Part shown: positions 18,401-26,229 of the stretch, in pieces
Position numbering within the stretch: the first letter of the stretch is position 1
How the letters are laid out: every line of letters starts with the position of its first letter
Assembly (NCBI RefSeq): GCF_004345365.1
Contig: NZ_SLVF01000014.1
Location: 124,001 to 188,000 of the forward strand
Direction of reading: 5' to 3'
DNA from: Kribbella sp. VKM Ac-2568
GTDB lineage: Bacteria; Actinomycetota; Actinomycetes; Propionibacteriales; Kribbellaceae
DNA length: 64,000 nt
Notes under the pieces: generated by a model
Database searches by the model: none
What the model saw: only the letters and a program-made list of their open reading frames with translations
Told to the model about the DNA's origin: nothing
Translations under genes and position numbers: made by a program

Positions 18401-18876
18401 TCGTCCGCGACCTGGCCGCCCACACCACGACGCTGGTCTCCAGCGGCCCGCAGCAGGTCCAGGGAGACGGCCGATCCGAGCTCCCGATGATCAGTGGCAA
18501 CGGACGCTACGTGTCCTTCCAGAGCACCTCCGGCAACCTGGTCGGCGGCGACACCAACCACCGCTCGGACATCTTCGTCCACGACCTGATCGCCGGCCCG
18601 GCGCCCCGCTGGGCCCTGACCGACCTCTCGTTCAGCCCGTCGACGGTCCGGCCCGGCAAGTCGACCCAGGTCACCGCCTGGCTGAAGAACGTCGGCGAAG
18701 CGACCGGCTCGTACGACGCAGTACTGAAGGTCAACGGCTCGGTTGCCCAACGGCAGACCGTGCGGTTGAAGACCGCCCAGGACACCAGGCTCAGCTTCAC
18801 CGTCCGCCCGACCGCCGTGGGCAGCCACACGATCACCCTCGGCCCCCTCACCGGCACCCTGACGGTCAAACGCTGA
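15427..18876 (+). CDS. Secreted S8 (subtilisin-like) serine peptidase with beta-propeller and CARDB domains
   Basis: The 1149-residue protein has a signal peptide (residues 1-29, hydrophobic core AASLLLPGTLAL, then AAAAP). An inhibitor-like propeptide follows, and then the S8 catalytic domain with Asp205 (ILDTGIDVTHPDL), His253 (HGTHVAGTIAGG) and Ser434 (SGTSMATPHVSG). After it come carboxypeptidase regulatory-like/Ig domains (about 505-660), six or so TolB/PD40 propeller blades (pattern SADGRYVxFxSDATNLVxGDTN), and a C-terminal CARDB domain (from WALTDLSFSPSTVRPG). The family degrades extracellular protein; the propeller is probably for binding. A GAGGAG ribosome site precedes the ATG. It is divergent from the LuxR-type regulator and ends at a 17-bp hairpin. 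Confidence 0.93.
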   Translation: MSLPVHRRWWVAASLLLPGTLALSPAAAAPPMGTSMATSMGTSMRGVAEVGQPQPGKIDRSLLDKAKTSRSSDGRIEAAVVLGAQPAPTAAPEQMPAELEKQAKDLQNPVIDTVQAHGDEVVSTFWLKNMVLVRAKPETLDALSGIALVDRIIPNFEFKAPEEKPVKAAKAAAETSTWGLAKIGADKVQSERGLNGDGVRVAILDTGIDVTHPDLAGKLVSADASNPEYPGGWMEFGTGGEPVHSQPHDSSYHGTHVAGTIAGGNASGTQVGVAPGAELMGGLVIPNGSGSLAQVIAGMEWAIAPYDADGKPAGEPADVVSMSLGAEGFEDEMIEPVRNIYRAGVFPSFAIGNECLEGGSSSPGNIYESVAVGATDVNDDVPDWSCGGTVRRTDWVDAPAEWPESFVVPDISAPGVDVFSTLPGGNYGDLSGTSMATPHVSGTVALMLQARPELTVDEALDILIGTAFADTRYGQVPNDRVGRGRINALAAVTEAGLKSGVRGVVTDDKSRKPLTGVTVTLPTGRKVVTDSTGHFELRLAAGNYRLDLSRFGYKSIFTSAEVRSDRLTDVRVSLDRTRWGTISGKVVYGPTGTTVPGATVEVQNVPDKLSATTSRDGRYTIRDVPEGSYQVVANAPGISRTPPATVAVRTHGRADLALPKPFPTERVSTSVAGLQGNSDIWWPELNDDGSVVAYATASSNQIPNDTNNDLDIFVTDRKTGAVERVSISSSGEQGNSFSLSPTLNADGRYVGFNSGASNLVPGDTNGQADSFVHDRTTGKTELISVGLNGEPADNMSSPPSFTADGRYVVFNSDATNLVPGDTNGQTDIFLRDRQTGVTKLLSVALDGANGNGGSREQSISADGRYVTFVSDATNLVTDDVADQRDMFVRDLQTGTTQRIAGSRPGENSSPVLSADGRKVAFANMSAPDWNMHLYVYDLQTGTTELASASGSGEAGNNWSFAASISADGNKVAFYSDATNLVAGDTNAKPDIFVRDLAAHTTTLVSSGPQQVQGDGRSELPMISGNGRYVSFQSTSGNLVGGDTNHRSDIFVHDLIAGPAPRWALTDLSFSPSTVRPGKSTQVTAWLKNVGEATGSYDAVLKVNGSVAQRQTVRLKTAQDTRLSFTVRPTAVGSHTITLGPLTGTLTVKR

Positions 18877-18887
18877 CCCCTGAAACC

Positions 18888-18937
18888 GTTGCGTCCGAAG
18901 AACCGAGGGCCCTGAACCCAGGTTCTTCGGACGCAAC
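18888..18937. terminator. Perfect 17-bp hairpin behind the subtilase
   Basis: GTTGCGTCCGAAGAACC at 18888-18904 pairs perfectly with GGTTCTTCGGACGCAAC at 18921-18937 around a 16-base loop that itself holds GGGCCC. It starts 12 bp behind the subtilase stop and lies before the convergent Mrr-like gene, so it may serve both. Confidence 0.8.
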
Positions 18938-18989
18938 TTGGTCCTGTCAACAGAATGCAACTGAACGGACGGATGCAGACCGGCCCGAC

Positions 18990-20066
18990 TCAAGCATCCG
19001 AGTCCTCGTCGAGAACCCATGCCTTCTTGAGTGGAATCAACGATCTCGACGCATCGGGCAGGCGCTCATACGCGGCAAACAGATGGTCGAGAACTTCCTC
19101 GGAATCCCACACCCGGATGGTGAGACGGTCTGTGCGGATGGCGGTCTGAACTTGCTTGTTCAGGCCACCCCAAGCAACAAGGAGTCCCTGATCCGCCTTG
19201 TTCGACGCCATCGCACCCTGCAACCCGCGGACGACCGGCGCTCCGATCTGACCCGCTTCAGACTTGACCTCGACGATGAGGGTCGGTGAGTCCAGGCCGA
19301 GCGGGCCACGACCAGCGATGATGTCGACGCCGAAGTCTGGTCCCTCAGGCGATACATCACACGTGTAGCCCTCCGTCCGGAGGATGTCAGCAATCAGGTG
19401 GGTCAGCTTGTGCCCACCGAAGTTTTCGATGAGATGAGTGCGGACCCGGTCGCGGATGGCCTGCAACGTCGGGGCGCTGGTCGGATCCGTCACGTCGGCG
19501 ACCTGCACGGCTTGCTCGGCTCCCACAGAACCATTCGGATGGCTGATCGGGCCTGCTGCCAGAACTGCAGAACCGGGGTCGACGCCCGTTTCCATGACCG
19601 CACGCAGCCGCGCCTCCGCGTTGTTCTTCGTCGCACGGAAGATCGTCATTGCGCCGTTGACTGTGTTCAGTAGATCGTCCTTCAGAGCACCACGTGAGAC
19701 GTCCACGTTTGCCCAATTCACCCCGATCGTGTGGCGACGGGTCGGATCCGGCTCGTCGGCACGGTACTGGTAGCCGGAGACACAAATGCCGATGGCGATG
19801 CGCTTGCGAGTCTTCATCGGCATCACGACGACATCGCCGGGAACAATCGACGTACGGAGCGCAAGCATCTGGCCGGTGTAGTTTGCGAGCCTGCCAGGAT
19901 GCGAGTCAGCCGGGAACGACGAGCCGACCAGGGACGCGATGGCCTCCCTGTTCGTATGCGCAGCCAGATCCGGAACTTCGTGGAAACCGCCACCAGCGAA
20001 TGAGTGGTCGAGCGCCCACGGCTCGCGCTCGCCGTGTAGGCCGCCCCGTACGATCCATGCGGTCAT
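18990..20066 (-). CDS. Mrr-type restriction endonuclease
   Basis: The 358-residue protein has a C-terminal Mrr_cat nuclease domain of the PD-(D/E)XK fold. The sequence GPDFGVDIIAGRG gives Asp248, IVEVKSE gives Glu266 and Lys268, and Gln283 follows in RGLQGAM. The N-terminal 150 residues (MTAWIVRGG, GDVVVMPMKTRKRIAIG) form a separate domain, probably for DNA or modified-base recognition, that I cannot name. Mrr-like enzymes cut modified foreign DNA. There is no methyltransferase beside it, which fits a type IV (modification-dependent) mode. It is convergent with the subtilase and divergent from a lipoprotein gene. The ATG at 20066 opens directly at the N-terminal domain. Confidence 0.85.
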   Translation of the reverse strand: MTAWIVRGGLHGEREPWALDHSFAGGGFHEVPDLAAHTNREAIASLVGSSFPADSHPGRLANYTGQMLALRTSIVPGDVVVMPMKTRKRIAIGICVSGYQYRADEPDPTRRHTIGVNWANVDVSRGALKDDLLNTVNGAMTIFRATKNNAEARLRAVMETGVDPGSAVLAAGPISHPNGSVGAEQAVQVADVTDPTSAPTLQAIRDRVRTHLIENFGGHKLTHLIADILRTEGYTCDVSPEGPDFGVDIIAGRGPLGLDSPTLIVEVKSEAGQIGAPVVRGLQGAMASNKADQGLLVAWGGLNKQVQTAIRTDRLTIRVWDSEEVLDHLFAAYERLPDASRSLIPLKKAWVLDEDSDA

Positions 20067-20215
20067 CCGTAGTTTCTCCTGACATGTCCCTATGACTGAG
20101 GCGCGCAGTCAGCCGTGCAGCTACGGCAGGTGCGAGCGAACTATCAAAGCATGGCCAGCGGCTATTCAATGGCGGAACCGGACGTCAGTTGACCGTGGAC
20201 GGCAGTATTGGGGGT

Positions 20216-21286
20216 ATGGGCGGGCACCGCAGGTTGTCAGTTGCTGGGTTACTAGCGCTGTGTCTAGCGACTGTGGCCGCGTGTTCCCCGGACGACGCCT
20301 CCGCTCCGGAGCCGACTCCCTCGGCCTCGTCGTCACCGCTCAGCCCTTCGCCGGATACTTCTGTACCGGCCACTTCTGCGCCGGCGACGCCTCGGCCGTC
20401 CGCGACACCAACGCCCGCTTCGCCTGTGAACCCCGTGTCGCTGCAGGCGTTGATGACTAAGAAATACAACGGCTCCAACCTCCGCCTCGGCCGGGTGCTC
20501 GCCCGCAACGAGGCGTACACGCGGTACTTCGTCACCTACACCAGCGGCACGTTGACGATCTCCGGCATCCTGAACGTCCCGCGCACCCCCGGCCGGCATC
20601 CCGGACTGGTGCTCAACCACGGCCACATCGATCTCGGCATCTACACGAACGGCCGCGGCCTGATGCGCGAGCAGGACTACCTCGCCCGCCGCGGGTACGT
20701 AGTACTGCACACCGATTACCGCAATCACGCACAGTCGTCGAAGGACCCGCGCTCCGAGGTCAACCTCCGCCTTGGCTACACCGAGGACGCCATCAACGCA
20801 GTACTCGCGCTGAAGGCTTCGCCGTACGTCGACCCGCAGCGCGTCGGCATGTTCGGCCGATCAATGGGCGGCGGTGTCACCTACAACGTCCTCGTGGCCC
20901 AACCAGGCCTGGTGAAAGCGGCCATCGTGTACGCCCCGGTCAGCTCCGACACAGCCGACAACTTCAACCGCTGGACCCGCCAGGACGGCGCGGACGCCAC
21001 CGCCATCCTCCGCACCCACGGCGAACCAGCCCGCAACCCGACCTTCTGGCGCAACGTCTCCCCCGTGAACTTCTTCGACCGAGTCACCGAACCGGTCCAG
21101 ATCCACCACGGCACAGCCGACTCCACCTGCCCCCCATCCTGGTCCAGAGACACCCTCGCCGCCCTGAAATCAGCCGGCAAGAACGCCACCCTCCTCACCT
21201 ACCCCGGCGAAGAACACGCCTTCGCCGCCGCCTGGCCCCTCTCCATGACCAGATCGGTCGCCTTCCTCAAACAGAACGGCGTCTAG
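20216..21286 (+). CDS. Lipoprotein alpha/beta hydrolase (prolyl oligopeptidase-like)
   Basis: The protein has about 356 residues. A lipoprotein signal (RRLSVAGLLALCLATVAAC) is followed by a Ser/Thr/Pro-rich spacer and then an alpha/beta hydrolase domain. Visible motifs are LVLNHGHIDLG (oxyanion region), the nucleophile elbow MFGRSMGGG, HHGTADSTCP (acid region) and PGEEHAFAAAW (catalytic His). It should be tethered outside the membrane and hydrolyse peptide or ester bonds. The ATG at 20216 fits the signal peptide best; in-frame TTG at 20189 and GTG at 20195 are possible longer starts. A second lipoprotein hydrolase is found at 42280-43167. Confidence 0.88.
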   Translation: MGGHRRLSVAGLLALCLATVAACSPDDASAPEPTPSASSSPLSPSPDTSVPATSAPATPRPSATPTPASPVNPVSLQALMTKKYNGSNLRLGRVLARNEAYTRYFVTYTSGTLTISGILNVPRTPGRHPGLVLNHGHIDLGIYTNGRGLMREQDYLARRGYVVLHTDYRNHAQSSKDPRSEVNLRLGYTEDAINAVLALKASPYVDPQRVGMFGRSMGGGVTYNVLVAQPGLVKAAIVYAPVSSDTADNFNRWTRQDGADATAILRTHGEPARNPTFWRNVSPVNFFDRVTEPVQIHHGTADSTCPPSWSRDTLAALKSAGKNATLLTYPGEEHAFAAAWPLSMTRSVAFLKQNGV

Positions 21287-21363
21287 GGCCTCTGGCTCAT
21301 CCCGGCCAGTGACAGCCCGCTCGATCGTGCGACAGAATGCAGCGAACTGTTGATCGGGGGGTT

Positions 21364-22050
21364 ATGACGCGAGTGCTCGGTGTCGACGCCTGCAAAGCCG
21401 GCTGGGTAGGTGTGCTGCTGGACGACGATCGCCTTGATGTCCGGGTCGCAGCGACCATCGATGCGCTGGTCGCACACGCTGAATTGAGCGGTCCACTCGC
21501 AACCGTGGCGATAGACATGCCCATCGGACTGCCGGACAAGGGGCCACGCAGGGCCGACCTGCTTGCGCGGGCGGCGATCGGTCCATTGACATCGTCTGTA
21601 TTCACAACACCCGTCAGAGCTGCCCTGTTGGCGGCTACTCATCCCGAGGCGGTCGAGGTCAACCGCGATCACGCCGGACAAGGACTTTCCGTTCAGGCCT
21701 ACGGCCTACGGGTGAAGCTGTTCGAGATCGACAAATGGGTGCGCCAAGCCACCATGCAGGTTGTCGAAGTCCATCCTGAGGTCAGCTTCGCCTTCTTGGC
21801 CGGCAGACCACTGACGGTCCGAAAGTCGACCTGGGCCGGCGTGGAGCGAAGGCGAGCGTTGCTGCAGGACGCAGGAATCCACCTCACCGGAGAACTGGGT
21901 CTGTCGGGGCTTGCAGTCGGCGTCGACGACGTACTAGACGCCGGCGCGGCCGCTTGGTCCGCACGCCGCGTTGCGGCCGGCGAAGCCACCTCGCTGCCCA
22001 ACCCTCCTGAGACATTCGCAGACGGCTGGCCAAGTGCGATCTGGGCCTGA
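21364..22050 (+). CDS. DUF429 domain protein
   Basis: The 228-residue protein matches the DUF429 family, a predicted RNase H-like fold. It starts MTRVLGVDACKAGWVGVLLD (first acidic motif Asp8), then has VAIDMPIGLPDKGPRRADLLAR and VVEVHPEVSFAFLAGRPL. Family function is not established; a nuclease role has been proposed from the fold. The ATG at 21364 has a GGGGGG run ahead of it and is preferred to the upstream start. It lies 31 bases before a PD-(D/E)XK gene on the same strand, so the two may be co-transcribed. Confidence 0.88.
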   Translation: MTRVLGVDACKAGWVGVLLDDDRLDVRVAATIDALVAHAELSGPLATVAIDMPIGLPDKGPRRADLLARAAIGPLTSSVFTTPVRAALLAATHPEAVEVNRDHAGQGLSVQAYGLRVKLFEIDKWVRQATMQVVEVHPEVSFAFLAGRPLTVRKSTWAGVERRRALLQDAGIHLTGELGLSGLAVGVDDVLDAGAAAWSARRVAAGEATSLPNPPETFADGWPSAIWA

Positions 22051-22080
22051 ACGCGACGAGGTCAATCCACGGAAGGAACC

Positions 22081-23139
22081 ATGGCGCTTTACGAAGTGAC
22101 GGACGATGGCCTGGCCGAACGCGCACCGGGTGCGTTCTCCGCACTCGGGATGTACGAACGCGCGGATCTGCAGCGCCTGATCGCGGCTGATCCGAAGGTA
22201 CTGGGCGAGGATCTGCTGGTCATCGCAGAGGAGTTCGGCGGTTGGGAGGACGCGAACCGACGGATCGACATCCTCGCTCTCGACCGCGACGGCCGCCTGG
22301 TGGTGATCGAGCTCAAGCGGACCGATTCCGGTGGGCACATGGAACTCCAGGCGCTGCGATACGCGGCGATGGTCTCCTCCATGAGTATCGACGAGGCAGC
22401 CGCCGCCTACGCGAAGTACTGGGCCGACAAGCGACCGAACGACGAGATCGACGCTCGCGCCGAGATTGCCACCTTCCTGGAGGTCGACGGGTCGGGCGAT
22501 CCGGACCTGTCCACCGATGTACGGATCATGCTCGTATCGGCTGGATTCGGACGCGAGATCACCACTGCGGTTCTCTGGCTGAACCGTTTCGAGGGCATGG
22601 ACATTCGCTGCATCCGGCTGGTGCCCTACGAGCTGGACGGACGGGTGTTGATCGATATCCAGCAACTCATCCCGCTGCCGGAGGCGGGCGACTACCAGGT
22701 CCGGTTGCAGCGCAAGGACACGGCACGGGAGCGGGCCGCACGCTCAGACGGTCGGGATTTCAGCCGCTACCACGTGATTGTCGATGGTGTGGAGCTGCCG
22801 GACCAGAACAAGCGCAATGCGATGTTGCTGATGGTCAAGAAGCTGGTTGAACGCGGAGCACCGCTGGCGGAGATCAAATCACTGATGAAACCCCGGCAAC
22901 TGAAAGTGCTACCTGGGGTTACCACCGACCCCGAAGAGGTCCGTCGGCTCCTTGCTGAGCAGGAGCCGACCCTCGATCTACCTCGATACTTCACCGACGA
23001 CCCACTGGTCGATACGTCCGAGGCGAGGACCTACGTACTGATCCGGATGTGGGGTCTCAACACTGAACAGACTCTGTCGCGCCTGGCCAGCATGTTTCCC
23101 GCCACCAAGGTCACATTTCGAGTCGCGGACTCCGACTGA
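22081..23139 (+). CDS. NucS-like PD-(D/E)XK nuclease-domain protein
   Basis: The 352-residue protein has a nuclease core near its N-terminus: RRIDILALDRDG gives Asp63, LVVIELKRTD gives Glu77 and Lys79, and Gln90 follows in MELQALRYAA. This order (Asp, Glu-x-Lys, Gln) matches NucS/RecB-type PD-(D/E)XK enzymes, and the RIDIL-x-VVIELK pattern is especially like NucS/DUF91 C-terminal domains. The remaining 200 residues hold no domain I recognise, although the C-terminal end (YVLIRMWGLN) is well ordered. The ATG has AAGGAACC ahead. It could act in repair or in defence; genes on both sides include other nuclease-fold proteins. Confidence 0.75.
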   Translation: MALYEVTDDGLAERAPGAFSALGMYERADLQRLIAADPKVLGEDLLVIAEEFGGWEDANRRIDILALDRDGRLVVIELKRTDSGGHMELQALRYAAMVSSMSIDEAAAAYAKYWADKRPNDEIDARAEIATFLEVDGSGDPDLSTDVRIMLVSAGFGREITTAVLWLNRFEGMDIRCIRLVPYELDGRVLIDIQQLIPLPEAGDYQVRLQRKDTARERAARSDGRDFSRYHVIVDGVELPDQNKRNAMLLMVKKLVERGAPLAEIKSLMKPRQLKVLPGVTTDPEEVRRLLAEQEPTLDLPRYFTDDPLVDTSEARTYVLIRMWGLNTEQTLSRLASMFPATKVTFRVADSD

Positions 23140-23412
23140 AACAGCGCGGCGGTAGGGCTTCGCTGGTGCTATGGCGTACATGGCGCGGAAGTCGAGTACC
23201 GCGGCCAGCCGGGCCGTATTCTGCGTGTCCAGGTCGGACAACTTGACGCTGCCAGGCGTCGATTCGTCCGGCGAAAACACCTCGGACAGGTCCTTTCCCT
23301 CCGGACCACCTCGACGTGTCGCCGGACGAATCGGGCGGTTAAGCGGCTCTTCGCAGAGACTCACTGGTCCAGTGCAACCGGAGAGGCCACGTGGCTGACG
23401 GTCGGCGCCCAC

Positions 23413-24660
23413 TCAGTCTTCCTCGTCGCGTTTCTCGTCCCTGCGCCGACGGAGCGCTCGATCGGTGATCCGGTTGGAGAGCTTGCCTGTCGCCGATTTG
23501 GCCCGGTCGAGGGTCTCGTCGCCGAGGCGTCTGGCGGCATCGACGCCGTCTGCCCCTGTCTCGAGCGCCTTGTCCCTCACCTCCGTGGCCGCTTCCGTCC
23601 ATCGTCTCGCCTCTAATGACTGTCGGCCGCGCTCGATCCCGAGCCGCCCGTGGAAGTCAACGACGGCGTTCGCGACATGGTTGCTCGAATGCACCACATC
23701 CCGAGAGGTGGTCGGGTGCAGCAGCACCTTTGTGTTGGCCGTGCCGGCGGCCGTGTCCATGCGGGCCATCAGGCGCTCGGTGCTCCGTGAGATGAGTTCC
23801 AACCTGTTGTTACGGGCAACCCGGAGTGCGAGGCGATGCCGGTCCAGCTCCTCCGGAGACGCATCCAGCACCCGATCGAGTTCGAGCACGGCCATCGCGT
23901 CCTGCAGTTGGAAGCATCGAGCCAGAACGGCGAGCCATTCCTGAACCTTGGACTCCGCTTCCTTGGACGTCTTGGCGAGCTCACCGATCTTGGACTCGCG
24001 CTCCATCTTCTCCGCGACCGCGTCGAGTTGACGCAACACGTACGCCTGAGTTCGTGCGATCGTCATCGTGGTGCCCTGCACCTTCGACCACGTGACCTCG
24101 GAGACCCGGCCCACCTGCTCCCGGATGGTCATGGCCTCGTCGATCACGAAGTCCACGCCGATCATGTCCGCCAACACAGCGTCCTTCTGGGCGCGGAGCA
24201 CGTCGTCGACCTTCTCGTCGATCGTGGCGAGATAGTCGGTGATCTCATCCATGGTCTGCTGCATCGCGAGCTGCGCCATGATCCCGGCAGCACCAGCCAA
24301 AACCGCCGGATTGGCCAGAAGCGTTCCGGGCCCCTTCACGATTTCGACGAATCCTTTGATCTTGCCGCGATCCGTCAACACAGCACGGCCGACGCCCGGG
24401 CTCGAACCTTTCATCAGGCTGAACTTGTTGAGAGCCTCGGCGGACTCCTTGGTCAGCTTCACCCAGCGACCTGAGTTGGCTGCAATCTCGGAACCGGCCT
24501 GTGCGGCTCCAGCCCCGGTACTGAGGACAGATCCGAGCCGTTGCAGTCCGAGGTCCTTCGACGGCAGTCCCTCAGAGACGAGGAAGCGTTCGACGGCCGT
24601 CGGATTCCCGATGACCGCCAGCCCATCGCCGTCACTGATCAGCTGAATCTCGTTATCCAT
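23413..24660 (-). CDS. Uncharacterised 415-residue helical protein
   Basis: I do not recognise this protein. It starts MDNEIQLISDGDGLAVIGNP at an ATG with AGGAG six bases upstream. Residues about 113-132 form a hydrophobic segment (LLANPAVLAGAAGIMAQLAM), possibly membrane-inserting. Residues about 140-330 are helical and charged and likely coiled coil, and the end is very basic then acidic (RRRRDEKRDEED). The build, with one hydrophobic segment inside a long helical protein, is seen in some membrane-associated or pore-forming effector proteins, but no motif proves that. It stands alone. About 270 bases between it and the gene before hold no gene I can support. Confidence 0.75.
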   Translation of the reverse strand: MDNEIQLISDGDGLAVIGNPTAVERFLVSEGLPSKDLGLQRLGSVLSTGAGAAQAGSEIAANSGRWVKLTKESAEALNKFSLMKGSSPGVGRAVLTDRGKIKGFVEIVKGPGTLLANPAVLAGAAGIMAQLAMQQTMDEITDYLATIDEKVDDVLRAQKDAVLADMIGVDFVIDEAMTIREQVGRVSEVTWSKVQGTTMTIARTQAYVLRQLDAVAEKMERESKIGELAKTSKEAESKVQEWLAVLARCFQLQDAMAVLELDRVLDASPEELDRHRLALRVARNNRLELISRSTERLMARMDTAAGTANTKVLLHPTTSRDVVHSSNHVANAVVDFHGRLGIERGRQSLEARRWTEAATEVRDKALETGADGVDAARRLGDETLDRAKSATGKLSNRITDRALRRRRDEKRDEED

Positions 24661-24791
24661 CGTCGGCTCCTGAAGTGTGGGCAGGGAACGTGGCTCTGCG
24701 CAGTTGAGGGTGGTGGAGTCGAGGTGCGCAGCGGTCTGGGGCTGGGCGTCGAGGATCTTCCACGATGGGGACCCTACGCTCACCGTCCGAC

Positions 24792-25001
24792 GGAAGACCT
24801 TGACGTGGCCCACGCTACCTTCGGTGCCCTGACCTCACGGAGTTCTGCCGCCTCGACGAGCTCGACCTGGAAGCCACTGGCCAACGGCTCGAGCACCTCC
24901 GCGGCTCCGCCCTCATGTTCCGCAACCCGACGAACTACATCGCCAGATCGCTGCTCGGAGCCGGAGGCTTCAAACCCCAACCACACCCCCAAATGCGATG
25001 A
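24792..25001 (+). pseudogene. ISL3-like transposase remnant
   Basis: In one frame ATFGAL is readable near 24815; after a frame change the sequence continues CPDLTEFCRLDELDLEATGQ, which is very like the N-terminus of ISL3-type transposases in actinobacteria. Within about 30 codons it passes directly into RNPTNYIARSLLGAGGF, which looks like a transposase C-terminal end, and stops at 24999. The catalytic middle is missing. It is therefore a dead scrap left by an insertion sequence, in a 350-bp stretch otherwise without a gene. The N-terminal match is the stronger part of the case. Confidence 0.5.
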
Positions 25002-25006
25002 GCCGG

Positions 25007-25714
25007 TTAAGCCCCCACGGGCAGGGCCGGCGGCAGGTCCCACTCGTCGTCGGCCAGGTGAAGGATCGCCCACCCCGCCGCGGCGAACCCGACTGCCTGG
25101 AGTCCCCAGCCGACCAGGTCGAGCGTGTGATTCGGCACGACCACCGCGGCCATAAAGTGGATCGGCTGCGACACGATCACCGCGATCGCCGCCCACCGAG
25201 CAACCACTCGTGCCCGCCACATCGCCACGCCGATCAAGATCGTCCCCAGCACATGCCCGAGCACGAAGAACGCGGCAGCCACCTCGCCCGACGGGTGCAT
25301 GGCCTCGGCCAGCCGGGTGATCTGGTCAGCGTTCACCCCTGCCTGGGCTCCGGACCACACGATCTGGTCCTCCGCGGCGAGCCACCCGAGCGAGAGATAC
25401 CCGGGTACCAGCAGGAACAGCGCGATCACCGTCAGCCTCGGAGCCCGCCGCCTGGTCAGCCGCCCCACCGCGAACGCGGCCGGTACGAGCGTCAGAACCG
25501 CGATGAACCCGAGCCACAGCACCGCCGACATCCGACCCTGCGCGCCTATCGTCTTCGCGGTGATCGTCGCCGCATCGTCGGTGGTGTCATAGGGCAAGAC
25601 ATACCGCAGTACTGCGACCGCGGCCGGCCCGATCGGCAACACGATCGCCGCGAGCCACCTGCTCGCGGGGCGGACGTCAGCCACGTTCGCAGTACGGGTC
25701 GCTGTCGTGGTCAT
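25007..25714 (-). CDS. Multi-pass membrane protein of unknown function
   Basis: The 235-residue protein has about six hydrophobic helices, for example WLAAIVLPIGPAAVAVLRYVL, AVLWLGFIAVLTLVPAAFAV, LTVIALFLLVPGYLSLGWLA, AAAFFVLGHVLGTILIGVAM and WAAIAVIVSQPIHFMAAVVV. No transporter or enzyme signature is evident. Its start overlaps the stop of the upstream membrane gene by ATGA, so the two are translated together. The pair is divergent from a histidine kinase that also has many membrane helices, and could be part of that regulatory unit. Confidence 0.8.
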   Translation of the reverse strand: MTTTATRTANVADVRPASRWLAAIVLPIGPAAVAVLRYVLPYDTTDDAATITAKTIGAQGRMSAVLWLGFIAVLTLVPAAFAVGRLTRRRAPRLTVIALFLLVPGYLSLGWLAAEDQIVWSGAQAGVNADQITRLAEAMHPSGEVAAAFFVLGHVLGTILIGVAMWRARVVARWAAIAVIVSQPIHFMAAVVVPNHTLDLVGWGLQAVGFAAAGWAILHLADDEWDLPPALPVGA

Positions 25715-26064
25715 CGCGCACCTACCAGCTCGCGCGCGGGCACCAGCAGCAACGCAGTACCGATCACAGAGAGCGCGATCGTGACGCCGGCAGCAACCAT
25801 CGCCGCGGCCGGTACGTCGCCTGCGAAGAAGGCCGGTACCGCGCTCAGGCCCGACAGCAACCTCAGCACGATGAGCGGTACTACGGCCCGCCGGGCACCG
25901 CGCCAGGCGAGCACCACCAGGACGAGGCTGATCAGCCCGAGAGCCGAACCGATCAGCGCGACAGACATCGGCGGGTGCTCACCATCGGTCAGCAGCGGCC
26001 CGGCCAAATCACCCACCGACAGCACCCCGAACACGATCAGGCCGGCGCGAAACGTACGAGACAT
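25711..26064 (-). CDS. Small four-helix membrane protein
   Basis: The 117-residue protein is almost entirely hydrophobic, with about four helices (FRAGLIVFGVLSVGDLAGPLL, MSVALIGSALGLISLVLVVLA, RLLSGLSAVPAFFAG, VTIALSVIGTALLLV). The ATG at 26064 is chosen because GGGGAGG lies just upstream and the longer frame reads as non-coding. It overlaps the next membrane gene by 4 bp. It is the first gene of a two-gene transcript divergent from the histidine kinase gene. Function is unknown. Confidence 0.75.
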   Translation of the reverse strand: MSRTFRAGLIVFGVLSVGDLAGPLLTDGEHPPMSVALIGSALGLISLVLVVLAWRGARRAVVPLIVLRLLSGLSAVPAFFAGDVPAAAMVAAGVTIALSVIGTALLLVPARELVGAR

Positions 26065-26229
26065 CAGAACCTCCCCTTGAACTGCGGCCCCTCGTCTGAG
26101 GCCTCGCAACCAACGTCGAGCCTGGGCGAACCCTGGCGCCTGGGTGGGCGTTCACCGGTCGGCGGGAGGTCGCCCGGCCGGATCGGGAATGCGTTCCCGG
26201 GACGCCGGGACACTTCCGGGGGCACACTG

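Noticed and set aside
22978..23412. Minus-strand 144-codon frame between the NucS-like and 415-residue genes
   Set aside because: Part of it has a natural-looking composition (near 23200-23300), but it overlaps the NucS-like gene and I see no start signal or family.
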